Positions 47,151 to 57,925 of a stretch of DNA of 64,000 nucleotides are shown one piece after another; the stretch's first letter is position 1; each line of letters starts with the position of its first letter. The notes under the pieces were generated by a model that saw only the letters and a list, made by a program, of their open reading frames with translations, made no database searches and was not told the DNA's origin. The stretch spans positions 45,974,222 through 46,038,221 of the forward strand of contig JAKGHH010000002.1 of NCBI GenBank assembly GCA_022828595.1, written 5' to 3'. This DNA is from Nelumbo lutea. Taxonomy: Eukaryota; Streptophyta; Magnoliopsida; Proteales; Nelumbonaceae. The position numbers and the translations under genes were made by a program.

Positions 47151-49794
47151 GTAAATTACTGTTGGTACGGACCCTTCACACTATACACCAAGTAAATTAT
47201 TGTTGCAGTCAAACATACAAATATCATAAATAATCCTGTTTGTCTTAGCAACACCCCATCACTCAATGTTCAAGGTATCGACATTGGGGCGTATCGACCT
47301 GTATCGGTATTTTTTCTCAAGTTTTATTATTTTTTGAAATCAGTTCAAATGAATCGATTTAAGGCACCGATTATCCTTTGAACCAGTGTCTGATCCGATA
47401 TAATTTCTGGAAGGACGTATCAATAAGCCATTGGCATGATATGTATTGATATTGAACCTTGCTATTATTTTAATAACCATATTTTGACACACATCTCCTA
47501 ATCTTTCTTCCAAAAAAATAAAATTTCAAGCAGAATCTAATATTAAGGTACTTAGGTCGAGGGACAGCACCTTAATATTAGTTATGAAAATAAGTGCACT
47601 AATACAGGTTGGAGCATATGAATGATTTGGATTGTAGGATTGAATTCAGTGGTCTTTGTGTGGATTGTTTGGATTGAAGATAAGATCCTTCCATGGTCCA
47701 CAACATCTCAATGGCCTAGAGAGACGCCTGGGAAAAAATTTAGATGCCATCGACAAGAAAGCAGAGGTTTTTAAAATTTACTTGCATATAACCTTTTGTT
47801 GTCCTTCAATTTGGATTCAAGCTGAGATCTGGTTCAACCATTAAGTCCATTTCAGCCCGTGATTTAATTAGGGAAAAAATGGGTTCGGTTTACAAGTCTC
47901 AAGATTTGAAATCCGCTTCCAATTTGTCTCTTAGAATTGAAATCTTTCTTCAATTATCTTTTGATTGTCCTTGCCCTTAGCCCCATTACAATGTAGGCCT
48001 TAGGCCTCCTTCCATGGCTTTACTATTGTTGTGTTGCTCATACATTTATTACATACACAAAAATAATAATAATAAATACAACAGAGGTAGGGATGGCAAT
48101 TTTTACCATACCTGGTGGGTATTCACCTCGATGGGTGGTTTTTTTTGCTTGAAGGATGGGTTTCAGGGGCGATGATGAGTTTTGGGATTCTACAAACCAT
48201 ATGGGTATGAGTAAGATATGGTGGCTAAACCCAACCCTCCCTAACCTTATATTGTTGGAAAGCATATAAATTTTATGTATTAGGTGTTGAATTTTATGTG
48301 AAGAATAATTGATAGTTTATGTGTTTTTTATATTAATCAAATAATTGGAATTTTGTTGTTTATTTGTATTATTTTACTTATTTATTGCTTATATATAAAG
48401 AGAAATAATAGGAAATTAGATGCAGATTCTAAACCCAACCTGCCCCTATCCTTGAATGCATGGAGAGTAGGTCAGGGAGGGTTTTGCATTTTCATATGCG
48501 AGGAAGGTTTAGACTCTCAAAATCCAACCCCCTACGGGTTTTGGGGTGGGTATGGTTGGGAGGTTTAGGGAGGTAGGTAGGGCCTAGAATTTATAAAACC
48601 CTCCCCAGACCCACCCTGTTGCCATCCCTAAACAGAGCCTTTGGTGAGAGGATGCATGTATCAGCCTATGGACCATTCAAATCTGACACAAGCACCAAGT
48701 TTTTTATTCGGATCTCCTACCCACAAGAGCCCTATCTATATACCACTACAGCTGCACATTATGTATATCTCATGTATTTATATATACCATTCATGGGGAG
48801 ATGTTACCGATGTACAATAGTAATGTCCTGTGGCTAGGTATGAGATTCTTGTGGGTTAGAGATCCGAATTGCCAAGTTTTGGCTATTGGCTTTTCCTATA
48901 CCACAATATTAAATTTAACCAAGAGAATGTTTTAACGGACTCCGGATCTCCTACCCACATTTTCACACAACACACTATCTCGTGCATTAACAACATCTCC
49001 CGTATATAATACTATATACAAAGTAAGATGAAATGCTCTCCATATATGACTGCAGTGCCTAACTTCCTTTAATTAGGTATATAACACTTCAACACACTGC
49101 CTAACTTCCGGATTCGTTTTATTGGTTACTCTGCCTAACTTCCTTTAATTGTTTCCATCAGCCAAAATCATCAAAGCATATAATTGCAAAACAGGCCTGT
49201 CTGGCCTGTAATGGCCCACATGCACAGTGCCATGTCATGTCGAGTACGGCCCACCTGGCCGGTTAAGCCATGGTTTGAACACGTGGGCCAGTTCGACCCA
49301 ACACAGACTCATGGGTCGCGGGCCAGGCCAACCCAACACGCCTACATTATACTTTATATCAAAATATGATATTTTTTAATAAATCTGATTGCCGCCGCAT
49401 CTTATATTATGAACCGAGTCAAATGTAAATTCGGATCAGGGCTGTGGAACCAATGGTAATGTCTCACACCAGTAATAAATACATAAAATCGATTGAAAGA
49501 ATTATTATTGGTTTCACAGCTTGCTCAACAGCATTCGATTAATCCGTACTTGTTAAATGTAGATTAGAATTTAGACCAAATCTTTGTTTATTTATTACTC
49601 TTTTTGACCGCTTGAATTATTGTTTTTTGTTTTTTTATTAAATTATTGTTTTTGTTGAGACAAAGGGGTTTGCTTGAGAATTGTTTGATAGGAGGAAATT
49701 ACTAGGTAGGAGAGAGAAGAAAAAGGAACTTTGATGTAATCACTGTTGATGGATGCGTTATTATTAATCAAATCCTCACCTAAGTTTAAATAAA

Positions 49795-51551
49795 GGGTAA
49801 AATACAAAAATCACCTCTGAATTTTCTGAAAATCATAAAAGTCTCTCCTATAATTTCACTTTAACAAAAATCTCTCAGCTATTTTTAAAATTTTAGACAA
49901 AAACCTCCCTTTCGTTAATAACCATGACAGAAAACGTTAAACCGATATCAAATCTTTCCAACTACCTATTTTATTCTTTTACAAATTAATTTACATATGT
50001 TTTTATTAAAATACGCTTGTCGATATATTATCATCCCTTTTCCATCGACATACGCCCGTGGACATATTATCTAACAGTTGGAGTCTCGACCTCTGCCTTG
50101 GAAAACCGGCGCTGAAGTCTCTCTCGATCTTTGCCACTATTGACCACGCATTGTCGGTGCTCAAGAGCTCAGGCAAGAACTATCTCAGCTACAAACGTAT
50201 CCGCAGCAGCAAAAATTGTAACTACACATTATACATTCCAAGAGAGAGTGAGATCACAGAGATCTCGTCCTTGAAGCAGATACAACAGTGGGGTTTCATG
50301 CTTTCACTTGATGGTGGATGAAGTACAAGCTAACCTTCTTCGGTTTCTATGATTTCAAACGGTATGATGTGAGATTGGTTGCATTCTCTGGTTATTAGGA
50401 GTTGGAGCTTGCTCTTTATATTATTTCAGGATCTTATGTATCAACCTTCAATTGCAAATCTATCAGTTAGGGTTTCATGCAGAAGTAAAGGAGAAAAAAA
50501 CCCATGTGGGTAGCAGAACTTCAGATTCCTTCACCATCATAATTTGCTGGGTGGTGTGATTGTTGGAAGCAGTTCGGCGACTGGCTTTGGTTGACAGACA
50601 ACAAATAAAGTTTTGGACTTTTATCTTCTAGGTTGGGTTTTCTTCATCAACAAAATCTTCCATTTTCATGTCCAACAACCAGAAAAAGGAAAGAAAGAAA
50701 AAAAAAAAAAAAAAAAACAACAAAGAGGACTCTACATCTTCTCATTCGGGTATCTCCCGGTCGGTCTCAGTCCACGACAAAGGCGGAGCGACACTTTCAG
50801 TTTGTTATTAATCTAAAGAGGGTTTGTTATTAATCTCCTTTTTCCTTCTTTCAGTTTGCATTTTTCTCTACCAAATAATAAGGGTTTCTCCAAGAAGTAG
50901 CCCTGGAAAATCGGTGGTGGTCGGAAATGTGGGGTTGGGAGGAGTCAACCCGGTGCTGTCGATCCCGTCCCTTCAACTCAGAAACACAGACGATGACCAT
51001 GGTGGATTGGGGCGACTCGGTCTTAGGAGAGAGCAAGAGCTTATGGACCTCGCTACTACCACCAATAGCATCGTACTTCGGTAGCAACAGTACTGCCAAT
51101 CCTAACGCTTCCAACCAAAACGTTGAAGACAATGATAGCAGGGACAATGATCGAGACACCAAAGATCAGAACGTGATTCGATTCCTCCTCAGCTCCATCG
51201 GTCTCTTCTCGCCCATCACGGTGCTGTCCGTCGAAATCATCAGCACTGAAATCCTAGCCATCGGATACCACAACCCGGCCTACTCTACTGTGGACTTGAT
51301 CTCCAGTTAGCAAACATCCACAGTGGCCGTGGTGGACGACGACGGAAAAGGGAAAGATGACAATATGTCGATAGGCGTATTTTAATAAAAACAGATGCAA
51401 ATTAATTTGTAAAAGGGTAAAATAATTGATGGAAGGTAGGTTTTTGTCAAATTTTTTAAAAAATAGTGAGGAGATTTTTGATAAAATGAAACTATAAGGG
51501 AGGTTTTCTATGATTGTCAGATACTTCAGGCGAGGTTTTTGTATTTTACCC
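49795..51551. mobile_element. Mutator-like element with ~220-bp TIRs, Pack-MULE candidate
   Basis: Ends GGGTAAAATACAAAAA... and ...TTTTTGTATTTTACCC are inverted for about 220 bp. A perfect 9-bp duplication TTAAATAAA flanks it (49786-49794 and 51552-51560). Arm A has the uninterrupted site. The interior (50060-51310) is unrelated to the TIRs, more GC-rich, and has open stretches without transposase similarity (for example 50927-51310). That is what captured host gene fragments look like, but I do not recognise the donor. Confidence 0.88.
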
Positions 51552-51561
51552 TTAAATAAAA

Positions 51562-52148
51562 GGGATAATAGCATATAAGGCAATTTTTGGGGTTTAATAT
51601 CAAAAAAAATAATATTTTTAAAAATAGGTTAATTTTCTTAAAATAATATCAATAAAGGGCAAAAACACTCTTTCATCATCTCTTTTTGTCATTTCTTCAC
51701 CAGCGCCGCCGCCAACCACCACCATCTGCTGCCGCCTCCACCTCCGACAATGTTCCCGAAGGTGGCCGGAGGCAGAGGTGGTGGCGGCGGCGCTCGTGGT
51801 CATTCCTCTGCCCAATGCCACCACTTCCGCCCACCTCCGTCTCCGCCTTCGACAATGCATGCAGGAGGTGGGTGGAGACAGAGGTGGCGGCGGTGGCTCT
51901 GGGTAGAGGGATGACCAACAACGCTGCCGCCGCCACCTCTGCTCCAGCCACTTCCGCAATGTTTTCCAGAAGTGAAGGGGAAGATGGGCGGAGGCAGCGG
52001 CGGCGGTGGCAATGGACGGCAATGCTAGTGAACAAATGATAAGAAAAAGATGATGAATAGTATTTTTGCCTCTTATTCATATTATTTTAAAAAAATTAAC
52101 CTATTTTTAAAATTAAACCCCAAAAGTGCCCTCATATGCTATTACCCC
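51562..52148. mobile_element. Second long-TIR element with GCC-rich core, adjacent to the first
   Basis: The left end GGGATAATAGCATAT and right end ATATGCTATTACCCC are inverted over about 150 bp, including AAAAATAGGTTAATTTT in both arms. The core (51700-52020) is a very GC-rich tract of (GCC/GGC)-type triplets with internal hairpins. It inserted within 2 bp of the right target duplication of the preceding element. The duplication it generated is not clear (TAA is possible). Confidence 0.8.
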
Positions 52149-52434
52149 TAAAGCAGTAAAACAGGAACCATGCATACAAATCAAAGCTTGCTCTTTGTTA
52201 TGGGCACCGGTTTAATTAATGAAGTTATCTTAGCTCAATAATATCAAATTACACTCAATTTCTATTTTAAATCAACAACTCATCTTATATTTAATTCTGA
52301 TCTTTATGACTTGAACCTCAAGAATTCTCTGGCTGTATTTATTTAAGAAGTATGAACTCCATGCATACATTACTGTTTCCTGCAAACTCGATCGGTGGTG
52401 AGCTGAGAGCCTGAGACTTCTACTCAGTATCCGT

Positions 52435-53432
52435 ATGGCAGAACATCAGATTCATTAACCCTTACACAAGCGTCTACGGATCGTCCACAACTCGGATGAC
52501 ACGCTCACACGACTTCAACCATCTCCCCACCACCGCTGCAACTGATGACACCGCCGATCAAAAGTTCCACACCCTAGTTCTTTCCAAAGACATACCACTA
52601 AACACCGTCAACAAAACTTGGGTCCGAATATTCCGACCTCACACCTCCTCCTTTCAAGCTCCCTCTCATGTTTACTTCCATGGCGGTGGCTTCATCCTCT
52701 GGAGCGCAGCCTCTACAATCTATCACGACTTCTGCTCAAACATGGCCATTCAACTGCCTGCCTTGATCGTCTCCGTCGAGCACCGCCTCGCTCTCGAAAG
52801 CGCCTCCCAGAGGCTTATGATGATGATGCAATCGAAGCGTTGCACTGGGTTAGGAAACACGCCTCGCAGCAGCATCGTCAATGGCGAAGAGGACTGGTTG
52901 AGCAGAGACTCAGTTGATTTCTCTCGGTGCAATCTCATGGGCAGCAGCTCAGGCGCCAGCATTGCCTTCCATGTTTTCGGATGCTGCCGATGAGCCCCTT
53001 GAAGATCGTCGGTCTTATCATGCACCACCCTTTCTTTGGTGGGTTGCAGAGAACAGAATCGGAGATGAGATTGTTCAACAATCCGAGATTTCCTCATGTC
53101 AGTTAGCGACTTGATCTGGGACCTGGCGTTGCCTGTAGGTTCTGAGTCGTGATCATGGTTACTGCAACCCACTGAAACTTGGTGAGAGCTGCCATGGAAT
53201 TGGGTTGCTAGGGAGGTGTCTGGTGACTCACCTGCGGTGGGGATCCCCTGATCGACCGTCAGACGGAGTTCGTGAAGATGCTGACGGAGAGGGTGTAAAC
53301 GTTTTGGCTCAGTTCGACGAGGAAGGTTACCATCTGGTGGAGCTCTATGAACCAGACAAGGCTCAGGCCCTACTTGTGATAATAAAAGATTTCATTTTTC
53401 AGTTGCTGGCTCAATCGAAAGAGGGCAGTTGA
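52435..53432 (+). pseudogene. Broken duplicate of the CXE carboxylesterase
   Basis: It matches the 27348-28364 CDS from MAEHQI (ATG at 52435) to the C-terminal KDFIFQLLAQSKEGS and stop at 53430. An early stop follows MAEHQIH, and frameshifts are present near 52495, 52800, 52985, 53110 and 53205, so no functional enzyme is possible. HGGG is kept (near 52685). The nucleophile elbow reads GSSSG with the Ser codon AGC at 52946-52948, unlike the open copy in arm A. Confidence 0.93.
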
Positions 53433-53861
53433 GCTTGTATATTTCGTTATCATGAAAATTAAATAAAGTAGCTGATGAATATGAATATAATATAATTATA
53501 AATTCCAGTTATAGAGCCAGACATTTTTTTTAAGGTTTGTTTCATTCATTCGAGAGATTGGTACAAAGAGATGCCAACCAGGCCAAATAAAAACCAATAT
53601 ACATTCTCAAGAAGAACAAAACAAATGGATGAAATTTAGTAGAATCAGAATAACTTCTGCAACCAAACAACCATAATTCGCGAGCAAGGTAAGTTAACTT
53701 CACCAATAGAAGTGGATAAAAATATTTCCAAACTACCATAACTGGCAAGTAATCTAACAATAGGAGTTACCAACCAAATTAAAAACTGACAGAGGAGGTT
53801 ACATAGCCACAAGCCAAGAACTATAACTTCCAAACTATGCCAAAAAACTGTAGAAGACGCA

Positions 53862-54120
53862 TCATCTGTAACTGCCATTCAACCGAAGAACTGCCAACTG
53901 CAAGTTGTCTTCCAAAGAAGTCAGGAGAACTGTAACGTCCAACCACAATGTCGGAGAATGGAATGTCCATACACAATGTCGGAAAACTGTAACTGCCATC
54001 CAAAAAGCTGGATAACTGAAACTACCAACCAGGAAGTCGGATCACATCACAGCCATCTAGGATGTCGGAGAAACTATCGTTTGAGCACTATCTCGGTCAT
54101 CTATCACTGTGTCAGTCAAC
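53862..54120 (-). repeat. Degenerate 28-29 bp tandem repeat inside the retroposon
   Basis: At least five successive units on the plus strand end in GTCGGA or a near variant (CTGGA, CTCGGT): units start about 53927, 53956, 53984, 54013 and 54042. Consensus about GAACTGTAACTRCCAACC then ACRAWGTCGGA. Flanking sequence on both sides has more diverged copies. Confidence 0.75.
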
Positions 54121-54223
54121 TAGGACATCAAAATGCACGCAGAAAGAAAATAAACAAAGAAAAGCAAAGAAGATGAGAGAAACAGAGAAAGAAAGGGATG
54201 ATCCTCGAGAGATCTAGAGAGAT

Positions 54224-54225
54224 CT

Positions 54226-54259
<34 letters not shown>
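54224..54259. repeat. (GA)n microsatellite
   Basis: An uninterrupted GA run of about 18 units, within a long purine-rich stretch (54170-54440) of the retroposon. Confidence 0.95.
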
Positions 54260-54263
<4 letters not shown>

Positions 54264-54562
54264 GCATAGAAGAGGGGAAACAGAGAGGTCGAGAGAGAGA
54301 AGGGGGAAAAACACCAAAAAAGGGAGAAACAAAGAGAGGGGAAAAACACAGAGTAGATGAAAACCTCTATGAAAACAGAGAAAGACAAACCTTGAGAGAA
54401 CACGAGAGAAAACCTCACTAGAAACAGAGAGAGACAAAGCGGGGCGAGGAGGGAGTCACCCCTACCAAAAACTCTACTGCGGACTTTAGCGCTTCCCGTT
54501 CCAGAGCCAGACTTGGTAAACATGGCACGTGTTGAGTTCATGGGCAGTCTTCAAATAGTATT

Positions 54563-55464
54563 TGATGTAGGCGTGGATGCTTCTGCCCAATCGCAAGACT
54601 CACGTTTCTGGTGGCGTGGTCAGAGTGGAAATAATCAATTAATGCACACTATCCAATTCGGCTCGACGGGTCTTGGGGGCCAGTGCAGGGCCATTTGGTG
54701 GCTTAGGATGGCCACACCCCCACGTATGAACTAAATCCCTACTATCCAAACTCACCTACCTCCAGGCGGATTTAAGTACAAATATGAGGTGACCCTTCCT
54801 TCAAGTAAAGGATCGAATACTTGAGCTTTCTCACTAGCACTTGAGATATTGCTTTCTAGTGACCTCGTCTGGATGCTCACACCTCAGACCTCGTCCACTC
54901 CACACCTCGGTACTAACTTGATCATCGAAGTCCTCACCTCGGGTCTCCACCCAAAGCCTTTGACACTCTTTCGTCCTTGTAGAACCGATATCTCGGTCCT
55001 CGGTAGTAGTAGAGCTCGAACTCCGAACTCGTACTTCGGGCCTCAGGCCCCATCCACCTTGGGTTCCACTCCTCGGTTACCTCGGTCCTCGTCCCTTAGA
55101 CACCTCGGTCCCATTCAAGCTTTAGAGAGTGAATCGACAGTGTTGTCCTCAGCCAATCTGAGCATCAACAATTGGCATTGTCTATGGGAAACGTCGCTAA
55201 GACATCCCTCAACTTACCTTAAATTCAAAAGAACGCCCCTAATCTTCAGCCAACATGATACAAAACACGAGGAACACCTAGAATCTGGTCACTCATGAAC
55301 AACTCCAAGCGGTCCTCGACCATTTGGATCACCTCGCCTGACGATTGAGTTCCTAGTCATGAGGATTGGCTCCCCCTACAACGCCATTATGGGGAGGCCG
55401 ACCCTCCACGCGTTCAAGGCAGCCATCTCCTCCTACCACCTCACCCTCAAGTTTCCCACCGAGC
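54563..55464 (+). mobile_element. Truncated Ty3/gypsy element (LTR, PBS, protease fragment)
   Basis: The LTR (54563-55167) starts TGATGTAGGCG and ends GAGCATCA. It is followed by ACA and ATTGGCATTGTCTATGGGAA, which resembles the primer-binding site (TTGGCGCCGTCTGTGGGAA type) of plant gypsy elements. After a short leader the frame at 55340-55463 reads [20 protein letters not shown] and [18 protein letters not shown], the retropepsin-like region before RT. Gag is mostly deleted and the element breaks off at 55464. The 5' flank GTATT has no visible partner. Confidence 0.78.
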
Positions 55465-56200
55465 AATTGTTGCTTGTGATCAAGTCTATATTTATCTAAA
55501 TATACATCTAGTTCTGACTTATTTGAATTTAATTGCTCTTTCTCAAAATAATTAATTAAATTCTTACATAAAAAATCAATAGTCATAAGTCTTAAAAATT
55601 ATAAATATAATGAAATATAAAGGAATTAAATTACATTATACACATTAAACTTACAAGAATGTCATCATCTTCATCTAAATCAATTCTAACATCATTATTC
55701 TCTGTAGAATGTGTAATTGATGATTATGCACTAGAGTTCTTTTTGCATATCCATTAAAGAGCCTGTACAATTGATTATAAAGATAGGTTGATTTTACATT
55801 TACAAAATATCACATTTACAGTTTTTGATAATTGACTATCTCTACCCCTACCATTAATGTTCTTTAAAACCCAATTGTTCCATCGAAAATTAATATTCCA
55901 TTAATGTTCCACCGAAATTCATACACACGTATAAATTTTCTTTAAAACCCAATTGTGCCCTTCGTCCCTCTCCCTTCTTCTTCACCAATGTCTCTCCTTG
56001 GCGACATTTATAGTTAACTACTCCGCAACCGTTCCACTCCCCGTCCCTCCACTGCCGTTGCCACCACAGTTGTCGTCTGTATCCGACCACTATTATAATG
56101 AACCCACAGGGGCCATTACATGTTACCAGATTGCTACTAGAGAGGTCAGTCGTTGTTGCAAAGCAGTCATGAAACAAGCACGAGAGAGAACGAAGGAACA
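55465..56200. other. AT-rich spacer, no gene supported
   Basis: Contains a short tandem of AACCCAATTGT(T/G)CC(A/C) words (55868-55960). No coding signal. Confidence 0.35.
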
Positions 56201-56201
56201 G

Positions 56202-56203
<2 letters not shown>

Positions 56204-56234
<31 letters not shown>
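56204..56234. repeat. (GA)n microsatellite
   Basis: A GA run of about 15 units just upstream of the TPR-gene fragment. Confidence 0.95.
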
Positions 56235-56239
<5 letters not shown>

Positions 56240-56260
56240 GGGGATGGTGAGAGAGAATCA

Positions 56261-56362
56261 ATGGCGATGAAACGACTCATGGCGAGCTCGGATCCAGAGG
56301 AGGTGAAAAGGGCTAACAATGAACAATATAAAAGGGGAAATTTTGTAGAAGCTCTTTGTTGA
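56261..56362 (+). pseudogene. Fragment of a TPR-protein gene (TTL-like)
   Basis: ATG at 56261 opens MAMKRLMASSDPEEVKRANN then EQYKRGNFVEALC and TGA. The DPEEVK..(G/N)NEQYK.G.FVEAL pattern is the first TPR helix of plant TPR-repeat thioredoxin-like (TTL) proteins. The rest of the TPR domain is missing; what follows does not continue it. Likely a captured or transposed exon piece. The AG-rich run just upstream may have been its 5' UTR. Confidence 0.5.
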
Positions 56363-56642
56363 GCAACTGGGATTCCACTAGCAGTGATATAAATCTTGTT
56401 GAAGCCATTGTTGATCTTCCTGGGTGGATCACCAGAGACCGCATCTGCGACAACGGTGTTCGTCTATGGCCTCTAAGAGCATAATGGCTCCCAACGCATA
56501 CATATCGACAGTCACAATAGCTCCATACATCAACTACAACACCACTTTCAAAGAACTTGTATTTGTTCAAATTTTGAACGCACCTTGTGGATCTTAGCTA
56601 GTGAAGCGCAAGCTTTTATCCATCCGAGCTCAATAAATAGCA

Positions 56643-57925
56643 GTAGGGGTGTCAATTGGTCAGTTTTGGTTTGGATCCAATCCGATCCAAACCTTATCAA
56701 ATTGCTTTTGGATGGTCCATTATAATTATTAGATTGGGCCAATCCTAAAGAAATTGGTCCATATTCTTATTGGTTTGAAATAGACCTAAACCAAATTTCC
56801 AATAATCCAATCATGAGGCCAAACCTTTGTTCAATTTGAAATCAACCAAAACTGAAAACAGAACAAAATCACTTCTATGAAAGTACTTTTGCGAGAGCAC
56901 TTTTTTGAAAATATTTTTATAAAATCACTTTAATAAAAGTACTTTTATGAAATGTATTTTTACGAAAGCACTTTTATAAAAACACTTTATGAAAGCATTT
57001 TTACAAGAGTACTTTTATGAAAGCATGTTTACAAAAGCAGTTTTATAAAAGCACTTTTACAAAAATAATTTTAAAAAAGCACTTATATAAAAGTACTTTT
57101 ATAAAAGCACTTTTATAAAAGTACTTTTACACAAAAATACTTGTATGAAATCACTTTTACAAAAAAATTTTACGGAAGTACTTTTACGAAAGAACTTTTA
57201 TATAAGCACTTTTATAAAAGCACTTTTACGAAAGCACTTTGATAGAAGCACTTTTATGAAAGAACTTTTACGGAAAAACTTACAAAAGTACTTTTGTAAA
57301 AACACTTCTACGGAAGTACTTTTACAAAAGAACTTCTACAAAAGTACTTTTATAAAAGTCTATGGAAGTACTTTTTGAAAAGTGCTTTTACAAAAGCACT
57401 TTTACAAAAGTACATTTATTAAAGGTACTTTTACAAAATCGCTTCTACAAAGTACTTTTATAAAAGTCTATGGGAGTACTTTTCAAAAAGTGCTTTTACA
57501 AAATTACTTTTATAAAAGTACTTTTAAGTACTTTTATAAAAGCACTTTTCGGAAGTACTTTTATAAAAACACTTTTACACGAAAGTACTTTTACAAGTCT
57601 GGAAGTACTTTTCGAAAAGTTCTTTTACGGAAGTGCTTTTATAAAAGTACTTTTATAATAGAACTTTTGTAAAAGCACTTTTATGAAAATATTTTTATCT
57701 AAGTACTTTACAAAAGTTTTTTCAATACTAAAAGTGCTTTTATATAATTTTTTATATTTCATTCGGTTTGAATTGGATTATTCCAATCCATTTACATTTT
57801 AATGGATTGGATTAGATTTGGTTTGTATTGGATTTAGACTGGATTGGGTCTAGTCCATTTATAAGTGGACTCACATTGGACTAAATCGGGTTGCACCAAA
57901 TTCGTCCAATTGAAACCTCTAAATA
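56643..57925. mobile_element. GGGGTGTCAATTGG-ended MITE carrying a tandem array
   Basis: The left end AGGGGTGTCAATTGGTC and the right end CCAATTGAAACCTCT are inverted. Flanking arms hold GG(A)TTGGATT and TCCAATCC words as in the repeats at 61829-62640, so it is the same family. Between the arms is an 870-bp array that the other copies lack. Confidence 0.7.
56870..57740. repeat. 14-bp palindromic tandem array, about 60 units
   Basis: Units are variants of AAAAGTACTTTTAY and AAAAGCACTTTTAY. The core AAAAGTACTTTT is a perfect 12-bp palindrome, so every unit can form a small hairpin and the array reads nearly the same on both strands. Unit length is mostly 14 with occasional 10-13 bp slips. It looks like a young satellite that expanded inside a MITE. 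Confidence 0.92.

Larger units (their letters stand above)
53523..54502 (-). mobile_element. 980-bp poly(A) retroposon of unknown family
   Basis: Inserted in arm B between two copies of AGAGCCAGAC (53513-53522 and 54503-54512); arm A has a single copy. The left end ATTTTTTTTAAGG is the complement of a poly(A) tail, preceded on the minus strand by AATGAATGAAAC, a polyadenylation-like context. So an RNA was inserted by target-primed reverse transcription. No long ORF is present. The 5' part is CT/GA-rich and the middle has 29-bp repeats. It could be a non-autonomous LINE derivative or a retrocopy of a non-coding RNA. Confidence 0.8.
47506..54562. repeat. Inverted segmental duplication, arm B
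   Basis: Reverse complement of arm A (27205-32151). It is longer because of three inserts: 49795-51551, 51562-52148 and 53523-54502. Similarity resumes after the last insert (54503-54562 matches the complement of about 27208-27275) and stops where a gypsy LTR begins (54563). Confidence 0.9.

Noticed and set aside
51686..52080. Overlapping open frames on both strands in the GCC-rich core
   Set aside because: GC-rich triplet repeats lack stop codons in all frames. The peptides are low-complexity Arg/Pro/Ala runs with no domain.
54120..54541. Ser/Leu/Phe-rich minus-strand frames over the GA/CT tract
   Set aside because: Produced by the CT-rich repeat of the retroposon. No conserved domain or convincing start.
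57145..57672. Open frames over the 14-bp array with repeating KNFYKST-like peptides
   Set aside because: Three 14-bp units make 42 bp (14 codons), so any frame without stops repeats. This is translation of a satellite, not a protein gene.
56870..57740. CRISPR-like array
   Set aside because: The repeats are 14 bp and contiguous with no unique spacers, in a plant genome.
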